64,000 bases of DNA from positions 124,001 to 188,000 of the forward strand of contig JBPOGA010000003.1 in the NCBI GenBank assembly GCA_051252415.1, read 5' to 3'. This stretch comes from JBPOFY01 sp051252415 (lineage in GTDB: Bacteria; Verrucomicrobiota; Verrucomicrobiia; Opitutales; Coraliomargaritaceae). Every line of letters begins with the position of its first letter. Position 1 is the stretch's first letter. The position numbers and the translations under genes are program-made. Positions 47,149-56,280 of this stretch are shown piece after piece. The notes beneath the pieces were generated by a model. That model was not told the origin of the DNA, made no database searches, and worked only from the letters and a program-made list of their open reading frames with translations.

Positions 47149-48498
47149 ATGGTGGATGAAAACACAGAGGCCGAAATTGAAATCCAAGAGCTGATTGCAC
47201 AGAATCAGCTTAAGGCTGTGGCGGAGCGTTTCACTAGCTGGGCTTATCCTGAGATTGCCGATTTATTGGTGCAGCTTGATAAGCCACATCAGATATTGGC
47301 GTATCGTGCGTTGCCGCGCCAACGTGCTGCGGACATGTTTGCTTACCTTGAACCTGATCAGCAGGATAGCTTGCTCGAAGCCTTGACTGACGCCGACACC
47401 CGTGCGCTGCTGGCCGACCTTAGTCCAGATGACCGGACCGAGATGCTCGAAGAGTTGCCGGCATCAATTACGCGTCGCCTAATGCAGTTGCTCAGTCCGA
47501 GCGATTTGGTCGAAGTGCGTCAACTACTCGGCTATCCTGAAGAAAGTGTCGGCCGTTTGATGACACCCGACTATATTCGTGTGCGTGCTGAGTGGACCGT
47601 GGAGCAAGCCATCGCCCATATCCGCAAATTTGGGCGGGATTCGGAAGTTTTCAATATTTTGTATGTCACCGACGGCAATGGTCTGCTTGTAGATGTCGTG
47701 CGAATGCGCAGTATTTTTATGGCGGATCCGAGCATGTTGATTAAGGACATGCTGAACTATAATTGTGTGAGTCTTTCTGCTTTCGACGACCGAGAAGTCG
47801 CGGTGGAAGCCATTCAACGCTATGACACGAATGCCTTGCCGGTAGTAGATTCCGAGGGCGTGCTCGTAGGTATCGTCACGGTTGATGATATCATGGACGT
47901 GGCTGAAGAAGAGGTCACCGAAGATATTCAGAAGGGTGCTGGTATGGCACCCCTGGAAACGAAGTACAGTGCCGCGAGTCCGATGCAGCTGTTTCGTAAG
48001 CGTATCGGCTGGCTCCTGATTTTGATTTTCGTCAATTTGATTTCCGCTGGCGTAATTTCGAGTTACGAAGAATACGTTATGGAGTTTATCACTCTCGCGC
48101 TCTTCATGCCCCTGGTTATCGCTAGTGGTGGTAATTGTGGCGCGCAGTCCGCAACTTTGATGGTGCGTTCCATTGCTACGGGTGATGTCGAGCTCGGTGA
48201 CTGGCTCAAATCCGTGAGCAAAGAAATTTTCGTGGGTGTTCTTTTAGGCGTCGGTATGGCGGTCATTGCAGGAGGTGTTGGGTATTTTTACGGGGGCGAC
48301 TCCAAGATCGCGATGATCGTCGGGCTCAGTATGATATCGATTGTATTTGTTGCGAATAGCTTCGGCGCATTGCTGCCATTTATCCTCAGTCGCTTAAAAA
48401 TCGACCCAGCAGCTGCAAGCACACCGCTCATTACATCTTTAATGGATGTGCTCGGATTGCTCATCTACTTTTCAATCGCCGTAGCGATATTGGGCTAG
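47149..48498 (+). CDS. mgtE: Magnesium transporter MgtE
   Basis: 449 residues. An N-terminal superhelical domain (about 10-135) is followed by paired CBS domains (SVGRLMTPDYIRV and NALPVVDSEGVLVGIVTVDD) and a five-helix channel domain with MPLVIASGGNCGAQSATL and the conserved NSFGALLPF region. It imports Mg2+ and closes when cytoplasmic Mg is high. GGAGAG lies upstream of the ATG. Confidence 0.93.
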   Translation: MVDENTEAEIEIQELIAQNQLKAVAERFTSWAYPEIADLLVQLDKPHQILAYRALPRQRAADMFAYLEPDQQDSLLEALTDADTRALLADLSPDDRTEMLEELPASITRRLMQLLSPSDLVEVRQLLGYPEESVGRLMTPDYIRVRAEWTVEQAIAHIRKFGRDSEVFNILYVTDGNGLLVDVVRMRSIFMADPSMLIKDMLNYNCVSLSAFDDREVAVEAIQRYDTNALPVVDSEGVLVGIVTVDDIMDVAEEEVTEDIQKGAGMAPLETKYSAASPMQLFRKRIGWLLILIFVNLISAGVISSYEEYVMEFITLALFMPLVIASGGNCGAQSATLMVRSIATGDVELGDWLKSVSKEIFVGVLLGVGMAVIAGGVGYFYGGDSKIAMIVGLSMISIVFVANSFGALLPFILSRLKIDPAAASTPLITSLMDVLGLLIYFSIAVAILG

Positions 48499-48570
48499 GG
48501 ATTAAGAGTAAGCCTGAGGGTTCACGACTCCAGTATTGCTTATACTCAATGCATTCATAAACTCCACCTT

Positions 48571-48972
48571 ATGAAACCTGTAAAATACATCCTTGTTGCC
48601 GTCCTTTCTGTTTTCGTTTTTCAAATCACTGCACAAGCAGCCAAACCAGAAGGTGTAGCTAAGCCCGAAAAGTCTGCAATTGTGAGTAGAGAAAAGATGA
48701 AGGAAAAGGCCGAGAAAGTAGAAAAGGCCGAGAAAGTAGAAAAGGCGAAGAAGGAAAAAGATGAGGCTGAAGAAGAGGCCGAAGAAGCTAAGGAAAAAGC
48801 TAAGGAAAAAGCTGAAAAGGCAAAGAAAGATGCCGAAGCAACTGCGAAGGAAAAGTCCAATCAGAGTGACAAGACTGACGCGGTTCGAAACGAAGCTGAC
48901 AAGGGTTCCGAAACTGGACAAGCCAAGCGTGCGGAAAAAAGCCGTAAGTGGTGGAAGTTCTGGGGTGAGTAA
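48571..48972 (+). CDS. Exported Lys/Glu/Ala-rich protein
   Basis: 133 residues. A signal peptide (MKPVKYILVAVLSVFVFQIT..AQA) precedes a long low-complexity helical stretch with repeats of KAEKVE and EEAEEAKEKAKEKAEK (about 45-95). A basic aromatic tail ends SRKWWKFWGE. Coiled-coil-like, perhaps structural; function unknown. A 191-residue antisense frame exists here only because of the repetitive composition. It sits just upstream of folP. Confidence 0.6.
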   Translation: MKPVKYILVAVLSVFVFQITAQAAKPEGVAKPEKSAIVSREKMKEKAEKVEKAEKVEKAKKEKDEAEEEAEEAKEKAKEKAEKAKKDAEATAKEKSNQSDKTDAVRNEADKGSETGQAKRAEKSRKWWKFWGE

Positions 48973-48992
48973 TTCGTAACTTTCCAGCGCAG

Positions 48993-49835
48993 ATGAGCTC
49001 CGCGACTTATTACACCGCGCGCCGTTCATTGGCGCTTGGCAAGCAAACTTATCTAGCAGGTATTCTGAACCTGACACCCGATTCGTTTTCCGATGGCGGT
49101 GATTTTGTGCAAGTAGATGAAGCTGCCTTGCGCTTTCATCAAATGGTGCGCGAAGGTGCCGAGATTATCGACATCGGTGGCGAGTCCACGCGACCAGGGC
49201 ACATTCCTGTTCCAGCTGCAGAAGAGATCGCGCGCGTCGTGCCATTTATCCAACACATTCGACCGCACACGGACGCATTGATTTCAATCGATACTTCAAA
49301 AGCAGAAGTTGCCGCCGCTGCTGTCGCCGCTGGTGCGGATATCATTAATGACGTCTGGGGCGCTCGCCATGACCCACGTATGGCCGAAGTGATGGGGCAG
49401 ACTGGAGCTTCTTGTATCTTAATGCACAATCGTTCGAGTGAAGAAGCTGGTCTCGGTGATGTGATGGTTGCAATTATAAATTTCCTGCAAGACTCCGTCA
49501 GACTCGTCAAAGAGGCGGGAGTTCGGGACGATGCGATCATGCTCGACCCAGGTCTCGGCTTTGGCAAAACCTACGAAGAAAATTGGGAGATCATGCGCCG
49601 ACTGCCCGAACTCGTAGAACTTGGTTACCCCGTTCTTCTCGGAGCATCGCGTAAGTCTATGATCGCTAAACTGCTCGAATTAGAAGATCCCAAAGCCCGC
49701 CTCAATGGCACCCTTGCGACTACTGCTTTAGGTATTCAGTCGGGAGTCGACTTTATCCGTGTCCACGACGTTCGAGAAAACCGCGAGTGCGCCGACGTGG
49801 TGGATCATTGTGTGCGACCATCAAAGCAATTGTAG
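48993..49835 (+). CDS. folP: Dihydropteroate synthase
   Basis: 280 residues. Joins p-aminobenzoate to the pterin diphosphate. ILNLTPDSFSDGGDF, GGESTRPGHIPV, IINDVWGA, LLGASRKSMIAKL and the FIRVHDV end are the family motifs, including the loop residues binding pABA. TIM-barrel length is normal. folB and folK lie 4.3 kb away on the same strand, folD 35 kb away. Confidence 0.96.
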   Translation: MSSATYYTARRSLALGKQTYLAGILNLTPDSFSDGGDFVQVDEAALRFHQMVREGAEIIDIGGESTRPGHIPVPAAEEIARVVPFIQHIRPHTDALISIDTSKAEVAAAAVAAGADIINDVWGARHDPRMAEVMGQTGASCILMHNRSSEEAGLGDVMVAIINFLQDSVRLVKEAGVRDDAIMLDPGLGFGKTYEENWEIMRRLPELVELGYPVLLGASRKSMIAKLLELEDPKARLNGTLATTALGIQSGVDFIRVHDVRENRECADVVDHCVRPSKQL

Positions 49836-49881
49836 CACGTGCTTCTAAGCGCAGTATCAAAGTGCGTGGCACTGCGCTGTA

Positions 49882-49955
49882 GTCGGGTTGACTTTAGTCG
49901 CCCGACAGGATCGGCATTACAGCTCAGCATGTCAGGCGGCTAAAGCCAACCTGAC
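49882..49955. repeat. Paired REP-like hairpin after folP
   Basis: GTCGGGTTGACTTTAGTCGC (49882-49901, arm continuing to 49906) pairs with GTCAGGCGGCTAAAGCCAAC (49931-49950, arm continuing to 49955), 25-base arms with five differences. The rest of 49836-50058 shows no gene. It could act as a weak terminator on either strand. Confidence 0.55.
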
Positions 49956-50058
49956 TACGGATAAGATATACAATCACCTGACAATGTAGCGGAATTGGTA
50001 ACCAATCTCGGCCAACGTTCCTTCGGAGAATGAGCTGATTTGTAGCACATACTCTAAT

Positions 50059-50601
50059 CTAGGTGAGTTCGTCAAAGATTGGGTCATCGTTTTGATCAAA
50101 GTATTTCGAGTAGATTCCCTCACGGAGTGCATTATCTGAAATTTGCTCGAAAGGGATATGATAGAGCGCAATCGAATTGATGATATACTGGATAGAGGCT
50201 TCGTCGGCGCGGCCGTTTACAATCGCTCCTATCGTCACTTCGGTATCAGTTTGATTCGTGTAGAAGAGATGCCAGTCGAGTTCATGGTTGGCGCTGATCG
50301 TCTCCAGCACGGCGATGATTTTCAAATAATCACCCATTGCCATGTATATGTCATCTGCTCGCTCTATCTGGCGTCGCACACTAAATTCGTCATTCAATGT
50401 ATCTATGATCAGATTGCTTTCTCCAGTTAGATATAGCGGGTATTGAATTTGATCATAAAGCGTGAAGGGCTCATTCCACCAAAGATGATCTTGGATGAGT
50501 GATTCTGACTCAGCATAGATCTCTTTTTTATACTCGATTTCAAACTCATCTGCGGAGCGGTATTCGATTTTTAAAGTGCTGCCTGGAATAGTGTTCAACA
50601 T
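50059..50601 (-). CDS. Hypothetical cytoplasmic protein
   Basis: 180 residues without signal peptide or membrane segments. Mixed alpha/beta; NTIPGSTLKIEYRSADEFE at the start and HELDWHLFYTNQTDTEVTIG in the second half. No family recognised. The spacer to the beta-helix gene upstream is 66 bases, so they may be co-transcribed. Confidence 0.55.
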   Translation of the reverse strand: MLNTIPGSTLKIEYRSADEFEIEYKKEIYAESESLIQDHLWWNEPFTLYDQIQYPLYLTGESNLIIDTLNDEFSVRRQIERADDIYMAMGDYLKIIAVLETISANHELDWHLFYTNQTDTEVTIGAIVNGRADEASIQYIINSIALYHIPFEQISDNALREGIYSKYFDQNDDPIFDELT

Positions 50602-50667
50602 GATTTAATAATGCTTATGGTGCGGTGCCTATAACTAAGAGTCATCGGCCTTTCTCAATTACTATTT

Positions 50668-53600
50668 CTAACGAAACCGCAGCCGTATAAAGCGCTTGGT
50701 TTCGCCATTGGGTAGGGCGAGGGTGACGCGATCAAAACCACTGAGTGTGGGATGCGCGGTGATATCGGTTGCTAGGGGGTTGAGTAACACCCAGTCGTCT
50801 AGTTCAAGATCGGTTAAGGTCTCTGCAATGTAGTCAGCGAAGTCGATACCCGTTTGTCGGCGATTGAATATGAAGTCGTATCCGCCACTGCCGTCTGGAT
50901 TGATGGTGGGCAGTAGTGCTTGGTCTGATGTCGAAGTTGATCCGCCGAGACCATATTCCAATCGAGCGCTGAGCCCATCTCCGTCGTAGTCGATTAACCA
51001 GTCGGCGAGGGTAGGATTCGGCGTTCCTGTTTCGGAGGTCAGCCATTGGTCTGCGAGGCCGTCGTCGTCGAGCCCTATGTAAATGGTTCCGACGGCTCCG
51101 GGTTGACCCGTAGGATTTGTGCCAACTGGTAGACCGCCGTTTACGGATAGACTCGAGCCTGTGGTATCGAGTGAAGTATGATAAAAGACGGCGATTCGTC
51201 CGCCGCCTCCACCGCCGCCGTTTTCTTGGCCGCCGCTAGCATTGCCACCTTTCCCTCCGTCTGCATCAAGGTTCCCATTAAGAATGACTTGCTTGCCACG
51301 TAGCAGGATCGCGCCGCCGCTTCCACCCCCGGAGGTGAGTTGCGTAGAGCTCCCAGTGCCGAGGCCACCTTTGGCATCAATGTTTGCAATGCTTGTAATC
51401 TCGAGGGTGTCGGCTGCGACTAGGCCAATAGCACCACCTCCAGCGCCTCCGCCCTTATTGCGTGATCCACCCGCGCCACTTCCGCCTATGAGCGAGCTAA
51501 GGAACTGGTCTCCATAAGTAGATCCACCAGCACCTGTGCCATCGCCGCCTGCGCCGCCAAAGCCACCTCCACCTGGTGTGTTGTCATCAAGGCCACTGAT
51601 GTTACCCAGACTGGCACCAGGCCCTTGGCCGTCCACTGGATTTCCAGGAGTCACATCGTCGACGCGGTTCGCATCTCCACCGTCGCCACCTCCGCTGATG
51701 CCAACTCCATGAACTGTATGTGCTCCTTTGGCGCCATCAACGTTGATGTCTGTGTCGACTCGTAAGTCTGCTTTCGACATGATGACAATCGGCCGCGAGC
51801 CAGCAATGGTTGGTGCCGTAGTGAGGTCGACGTCTAGGAACGGGAACACCGCAACTAGCGAGCCATCATCGTTTATGCCGATTTGGCCAGTGCCAGTCAC
51901 TCCGCCGGTAACTTGTAAGGTATCCGTATCGAATGTGAGTGCTGTGGTCGCACTTGTGATGCTCTCCTCGATCGCTGCAAAATTATCAGGATTGAGAATC
52001 GACCCATCGAACGTGGAGCCAGAGGTGGTAAAACTTCCGGATTCACCAGACCAGCAGACGTAATATGAGTTAGATGCCCATGCCCGATACCAATAGGTCT
52101 GGCCCGCCGGTAAGTTACTGAGCGTTGCCATCATGGCACCTGCTGTAGAGGCTCCGAGGTCTTCGAAATTTGCCCACGCTCCGGAGTCGGTGCCACCATC
52201 GCTAGTGCCCCAATAGAAGCCAGCTACCGTTGCCGCTGAACCAGTTGATACGAGGTCTGCGTTTAGGGTGGCGCCGTCGGAGCTGATTGAGGTAGTCGGT
52301 AGCGCGTCCACTGTCGGACCGAGCCTGAATTTTAATTGAGCTTCGAAAAGTGACGCAGGTTCGACTGCAGTTCCCGGTGATTCGTTGGCCTCAAAGGTGC
52401 CTGCAGTCATAGTGAGTGTGTCGCCCTGAAGCCCTGCAAAGATTGGCATTGCGAAGGTGTGGCCATTGCGAGCGGACGACCAGAAGTCGTAGTTACTTTG
52501 GCTGCCGTTGTGCGTGAAATTCCACGCTACGAAATGCTTCGCGTGGTGAGGGTAACTTTCGTGAGGACCTCCATTGCCGTCAAATTTTCCGCCTGTCACA
52601 CTGTCCATGAGTGTCGCATAAGGGCTGCCCGAATGACTGTCGATTCGTTGATCCGCTATCATTTGGTGGCGGAGATAAACCGTGCCACAACCCCAGTAGC
52701 CGATGCCCGGACCATGATGATGCCCCGCGGTGTCAACACAGTCTTTAATTAGCATGCCGTAGGAGCGTCGTGTATGGATCGACGCATGACCTTTCTTACC
52801 TGTGAACTGCACGTTATCGACTGTGAATGCTGCGCAGCCATCAAAATATACGCACTGGTTCCAATCTTTGAATTCGCAGTTTCGCATCCAACCGTTTTCG
52901 ACATTGTCGAAGCGAATCGCATCCCAAGCATAATCGTGAATATCATCTTTGTGATGGTCGAAGGCTTCAGGGTAACTGTCCCAGTTTCCTTTGAATAAGA
53001 TATCTTCGACGCCGACATTATTAATCATGTTGTAGCTCCGCACATAGATCGGATCTGCAGTGATGATCATTGGCAAATGCAGAGGCTCGCGCAGGGTTAC
53101 TAAGTTGCCAGCGATAGACTCAATCGTGTGGAGTTCACGCATGCTGAAACCAGTCTCCGAGCCAATACGAGTCCAGGCTGCGTCGATCACTTGGGGCGCG
53201 AAATAAGCGGTGGCGTAATCGACGCTATCCGTTCGAAGGATGATTTTTTGACCGACGCTCAAGCCAGTCGAGCTAGCCACTTCGATTGTAAAACTTTCGC
53301 GCGGCGCGGCACTAACGACCGTCGTGATAGTGGATTCGCCCGTGCTGGTCGGAATGACCTCAAACATATAGCGCCCGTTCTCGACCTTCTTCTTGTCCAT
53401 GAAGATCTCTGTGCCGCCAACGCCAGAGCCGCTGCCCTGCAGCACAATGTTTGATGCATTGATAAAGATGTTTTCCCCGACGGTTTCGTTCGGGCTCACC
53501 ATGAACTTGCCAGGAGGGAAGAATACGATGCCGCCACCCGCTAGTTCAGCGGCATCAATTGTCGCTTGGATTGCTGCGTCGTCATAGCCGCCATCATCTG

Positions 53601-53838
53601 CAACTGCGCCGTAGGTAGTGACATTGAAGACCGTCCAGCCAGAGGTGTCTGGAATTGGGCTTTCAGAATAATCATAGCCCGCATATGAGAAGTCGGGGAG
53701 TGTTGGCTCGGTTGCGGCTAACTTAGCCTGTTTGAATTGCTGCCATAGCGCCGATTCGGCGGCGTCGAGGTTGGTGCTCGCAGCGAATGGGGCAACGAAG
53801 AGGAGGCAATAGGTAAATGTTCTGCTCAACTCAGTCAT
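50668..53838 (-). CDS. Secreted beta-helix pectate-lyase-like protein with Gly-rich region
   Basis: 1056 residues, signal peptide (LSRTFTYCLLFVAPFAASTN). Residues about 65-450 look like a pectate-lyase-3 beta-helix: FNVTTYGAVADDGGYDDAAI, GGGIVFFPPGKFMV, HHHGPGIGYWGCG. A fibronectin-like domain (TYWYRAWASNSYYVC) at about 505-600 comes next. A Gly-rich stretch (about 695-870) with GGGGFGGAGGDGTGAGG and KGGGAGGGAIGL follows. The C-terminus has Ca-binding-like DYDGDGLS. Carbohydrate cleavage is likely; no specific lyase residues can be assigned. Confidence 0.75.
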   Translation of the reverse strand: MTELSRTFTYCLLFVAPFAASTNLDAAESALWQQFKQAKLAATEPTLPDFSYAGYDYSESPIPDTSGWTVFNVTTYGAVADDGGYDDAAIQATIDAAELAGGGIVFFPPGKFMVSPNETVGENIFINASNIVLQGSGSGVGGTEIFMDKKKVENGRYMFEVIPTSTGESTITTVVSAAPRESFTIEVASSTGLSVGQKIILRTDSVDYATAYFAPQVIDAAWTRIGSETGFSMRELHTIESIAGNLVTLREPLHLPMIITADPIYVRSYNMINNVGVEDILFKGNWDSYPEAFDHHKDDIHDYAWDAIRFDNVENGWMRNCEFKDWNQCVYFDGCAAFTVDNVQFTGKKGHASIHTRRSYGMLIKDCVDTAGHHHGPGIGYWGCGTVYLRHQMIADQRIDSHSGSPYATLMDSVTGGKFDGNGGPHESYPHHAKHFVAWNFTHNGSQSNYDFWSSARNGHTFAMPIFAGLQGDTLTMTAGTFEANESPGTAVEPASLFEAQLKFRLGPTVDALPTTSISSDGATLNADLVSTGSAATVAGFYWGTSDGGTDSGAWANFEDLGASTAGAMMATLSNLPAGQTYWYRAWASNSYYVCWSGESGSFTTSGSTFDGSILNPDNFAAIEESITSATTALTFDTDTLQVTGGVTGTGQIGINDDGSLVAVFPFLDVDLTTAPTIAGSRPIVIMSKADLRVDTDINVDGAKGAHTVHGVGISGGGDGGDANRVDDVTPGNPVDGQGPGASLGNISGLDDNTPGGGGFGGAGGDGTGAGGSTYGDQFLSSLIGGSGAGGSRNKGGGAGGGAIGLVAADTLEITSIANIDAKGGLGTGSSTQLTSGGGSGGAILLRGKQVILNGNLDADGGKGGNASGGQENGGGGGGGRIAVFYHTSLDTTGSSLSVNGGLPVGTNPTGQPGAVGTIYIGLDDDGLADQWLTSETGTPNPTLADWLIDYDGDGLSARLEYGLGGSTSTSDQALLPTINPDGSGGYDFIFNRRQTGIDFADYIAETLTDLELDDWVLLNPLATDITAHPTLSGFDRVTLALPNGETKRFIRLRFR

Positions 53839-53874
53839 AGGAAATGAGGATTTAAAAGAAATAGAGGTAGTCTC

Positions 53875-53890
53875 TTATTAATACTTATTA
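53875..53890. promoter_or_regulatory. AT-rich motif shared with the PL7 gene
   Basis: TTATTAATACTTATTA lies 36 bases upstream of the start codon. Its reverse complement is found upstream of the PL7 protein gene (4843-4858), in the opposite orientation relative to transcription. Confidence 0.3.
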
Positions 53891-53994
53891 GTGGGAGAAG
53901 TGCGAACAGAAACTTGGTTCAACAGTGGTGGTAGGGTAAGGTTTTGAACGGTGTCAGTTGTGGAGTTTTTTGGGTCTATTCTCATAGTCACCAA

Positions 53995-54067
53995 CGTAGG
54001 GCTTTACTTGTGAAGACCGCGTAGCACTCGCTTACATACTGCGGACTTCACAAGTAAAGCCCCTACG
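53995..54067. repeat. Long hairpin, REP-like
   Basis: Arms CGTAGGGCTTTACTTGTGAA (from 53995) and TTCACAAGTAAAGCCCCTAC (to 54066) pair with one bulged base, and CCGC..GCGG extends the stem. It belongs with the other hairpins whose ends read TAGGG..CCCTA. The remaining gap 53839-54155 holds no gene. Confidence 0.65.
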
Positions 54068-54120
54068 TTTTGCATTAATCAAAATTGCACCCCAGTGCTA
54101 GCCTGATACATTTTCCACTT

Positions 54121-54155
54121 CTCACGACTCACGATCCACTACACACTCCATTCCA
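54121..54155. repeat. Heptamer array before folB
   Basis: Five 7-base units: CTCACGA, CTCACGA, TCCACTA, CACACTC, CATTCCA, ending exactly at the folB ATG. It leaves no room for a Shine-Dalgarno sequence. Confidence 0.65.
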
Positions 54156-54524
54156 ATGAAACAGACCACCACAATTGAACTGAAGGATTTAGAGTTTTTT
54201 GCACGTCACGGGGCACTGCCTGAGGAGGCGAAACTAGGGCAGCGCTTTAAGTTGGATGTGGTCTTGCACCTAGTGGATAATCTGGAGTTTGAAGACGATC
54301 GCACTGAAGACACCGTGAACTACGCAGAGGTGTATGAAGTGGTAAAGGAAGTCTTCACTGGCTTTCGGTTTAACTTAATCGAGCGTGCGGCCGAAGTGAT
54401 CTGCACGGAAGTCTTAGAGCGCTTTGATAAAGTAGTCGACGTCACGGTGAAGGTGAAGAAGCCATCCGTGCCAGTAGATTGTATCTGTGAGTATTTTGCG
54501 GCGGAGGTCACTCGATGCCGATAG
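54156..54524 (+). CDS. folB: Dihydroneopterin aldolase
   Basis: 122 residues. Cleaves dihydroneopterin to 6-hydroxymethyl-dihydropterin. LKDLEFFARHGALPEEAKLG has the active-site region, NYAEVYEVVKE and NLIERAAEVI the later ones, and VTVKVKKP the conserved end. The last 10 bases overlap folK, a coupled pair whose products act in sequence. Confidence 0.95.
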   Translation: MKQTTTIELKDLEFFARHGALPEEAKLGQRFKLDVVLHLVDNLEFEDDRTEDTVNYAEVYEVVKEVFTGFRFNLIERAAEVICTEVLERFDKVVDVTVKVKKPSVPVDCICEYFAAEVTRCR

Positions 54525-55006
54525 CGTATCTTGCGCTCGGGAGTAACCTCGGCGATCGACTCGGGCAAATGCGTTCGGCGATGGATGCATTAGAGGCGGA
54601 TTACTCTGTGCGCGTGTTGGCTGTCAGTGCAGTTTATCAAAACCGCGCGATCGGCATGGAGAATGCCGACGACTTTTTAAATGCCGTTGCCTCCGTAGAA
54701 ACCGAACTCGAGCCAGAGCCTTTATTGGACGCGTGCCTCGAAGTGGAGAATCAGCTTGGTCGTGTGCGCACCGGCGTGTGGGCTCCACGCACAATTGATC
54801 TCGATGTGTTAGCTTACGAAGATGTGGTCATGCATACCGAGCGCTTGCATTTGCCGCACCCCCGTATTGCGGAACGTGACTTTGTCGCACAGCCACTCAT
54901 GGAAGTTGCGCCAGACTTGGTAGTGTTTGATCGCTCGATTCAGGAGATTGTCTCCGCACTCCCTTCGATTGATTTAGAGCTGTGGGCTGAACGACTGCGA
55001 GATTAA
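54515..55006 (+). CDS. folK: HPPK, pterin pyrophosphokinase
   Basis: 163 residues. Transfers diphosphate from ATP to 6-hydroxymethyl-dihydropterin. ALGSNLGDRLGQM at the start, then GRVRTGVWAPRTIDLDVLAY with the Mg-binding Asp pair, and LPHPRIAERDFVAQPLMEV. Complete. Translated from within the folB stop region. Confidence 0.95.
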   Translation: MPIAYLALGSNLGDRLGQMRSAMDALEADYSVRVLAVSAVYQNRAIGMENADDFLNAVASVETELEPEPLLDACLEVENQLGRVRTGVWAPRTIDLDVLAYEDVVMHTERLHLPHPRIAERDFVAQPLMEVAPDLVVFDRSIQEIVSALPSIDLELWAERLRD

Positions 55007-55137
55007 CTGCGGAGTTCTCGGAGAGTGCAGAGCCCCTACATTGCGACCTCTTCTTTTAGACATTTTAGAACTGGTCATCACTTTAGCATCCTCTCAGATT
55101 TTGATCCTAGTCTTCTGAATCCTGTGTCCTCATTAAA

Positions 55138-55428
55138 ATGAAACCATCTATCGAAATTGAATATTGCCCAGGCTGTCGCTGGTTGTTGCGAGCAGGCTGG
55201 ACTGCACAAGAACTCTTAACGACTTTTGAAGCCGAGCTCGGTGCTGTCACACTCAAGCCTTCCGAGGTAGGTGGCACGTTTCGTGTCGCGGTTGATGGAA
55301 CACAAATCTGGGATCGTAAGACCGAAGGGCGTTTCCCTGAGATGAAAGAATTGAAACAAGCCGTGCGTGATCAAATCGCGCCAGAGCGTGATCTCGGGCA
55401 CAGCGATACGGCAGAGCGACAATCGTAG
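55138..55428 (+). CDS. SelT/SelW/SelH-family protein, Cys form
   Basis: 96 residues, thioredoxin-like fold. The redox motif is CPGC within IEIEYCPGCRWLLRAGW; Cys stands where eukaryotic members carry selenocysteine. GGTFRVAVDGTQIWDRK and GRFPEMKELK are family blocks. Function unknown, probably redox. Its stop codon (55426-55428) is the start of a hairpin repeat. Confidence 0.87.
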   Translation: MKPSIEIEYCPGCRWLLRAGWTAQELLTTFEAELGAVTLKPSEVGGTFRVAVDGTQIWDRKTEGRFPEMKELKQAVRDQIAPERDLGHSDTAERQS

Positions 55429-55497
55429 GGGCGCGACTTGACGCGCCGGCGTATCGAGGGTTTTACTACTAGCGGGTGCATCAAGTTGCGCCCCTAC
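55425..55497. repeat. REP-like hairpin covering a stop codon
   Basis: GTAGGGGCGCGACTTGA (55425-55441) pairs with TCAAGTTGCGCCCCTAC (55481-55497) with one mismatch. The first arm contains the TAG of the SelW-like gene, and the second ends 5 bases before the next start codon. Confidence 0.7.
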
Positions 55498-55502
55498 ATA
55501 TT

Positions 55503-56228
55503 ATGCCTGATACCATTTCCAAAGCTGTCCTCGAAGCTGCGCAGACCTTATCGGACGCGGTTGACGAACTTGATTTTGCGCCACCAACGACGCACATTTA
55601 TAATCCGCTGACCTATGCGTGGGCGGGACACCGCAGCTACGTGCAACAGCATGCAAACTCCGAAAAGAAAGTGATCTTTATGGGGATGAATCCAGGGCCT
55701 TTTGGTATGGCACAATGTGGTGTGCCCTTTGGTGAAATTGATTTGGTGCGTGATTGGGTGGGCGTTTATGAGCTGATTGGTAAGCCAGGAAATGAGCATC
55801 CGAAACGTTTGATCGAAGGCTTTGCTTGTTCCCGGAGCGAGGTGAGTGGTCGTCGTCTATGGGGGCTCTTTCAAGAGCGCTACCCTGATGCGAAGGACTT
55901 CTTTGCGAATCATTTTGTGGCGAATTATTGTCCCTTGGTTTTCATGGAAGAGACGGGGCGTAATCGCACGCCCGATAAATTACCCGCCGCAGAAGTCGAA
56001 GCACTTTACGCACTGTGCGATGCGCATCTTCGAAGTTTGGTTGCTAGTTTAAAGCCAGACTGGGTAATCGGTGTTGGTGCTTTCGCGGAAGGTCGGGCTA
56101 AGATCGCACTTAAAGGGTGCAGTGTGAAGATCGGCCGAATTTTACATCCGAGTCCCGCAAGCCCTGCGGCAAATCGAGGCTGGGGCGAGCAAGCGACCAA
56201 GCAATTGGAAACGCTGGGAATTTGGTAG
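55503..56228 (+). CDS. SMUG1-like uracil-DNA glycosylase
   Basis: 241 residues from ATG 55503 (GTG 55476 lies in the hairpin repeat and is less likely). FMGMNPGPFGMAQCGVPFG is the SMUG1 water-activating motif. HPSPASPAANRGW matches the later DNA-intercalation loop with the conserved His. PLVFMEETGRNRTP and WVIGVGAFAEGRA lie between. It removes uracil and oxidised pyrimidines from DNA in base excision repair. SMUG1 is otherwise mainly animal, with scattered bacteria. Confidence 0.88.
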   Translation: MPDTISKAVLEAAQTLSDAVDELDFAPPTTHIYNPLTYAWAGHRSYVQQHANSEKKVIFMGMNPGPFGMAQCGVPFGEIDLVRDWVGVYELIGKPGNEHPKRLIEGFACSRSEVSGRRLWGLFQERYPDAKDFFANHFVANYCPLVFMEETGRNRTPDKLPAAEVEALYALCDAHLRSLVASLKPDWVIGVGAFAEGRAKIALKGCSVKIGRILHPSPASPAANRGWGEQATKQLETLGIW

Positions 56229-56280
56229 GGGACATCTCTGCACGGTTTGACGAACGCGTGATTTTAGCATATATTACCCT

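Noticed and set aside
48502..49077. A 191-residue minus-strand ORF
   Set aside because: It is antisense to the Lys/Glu-rich protein; runs of Phe/Leu/Ser are the complement of AAG/GAA-rich DNA, and it has no family signature.
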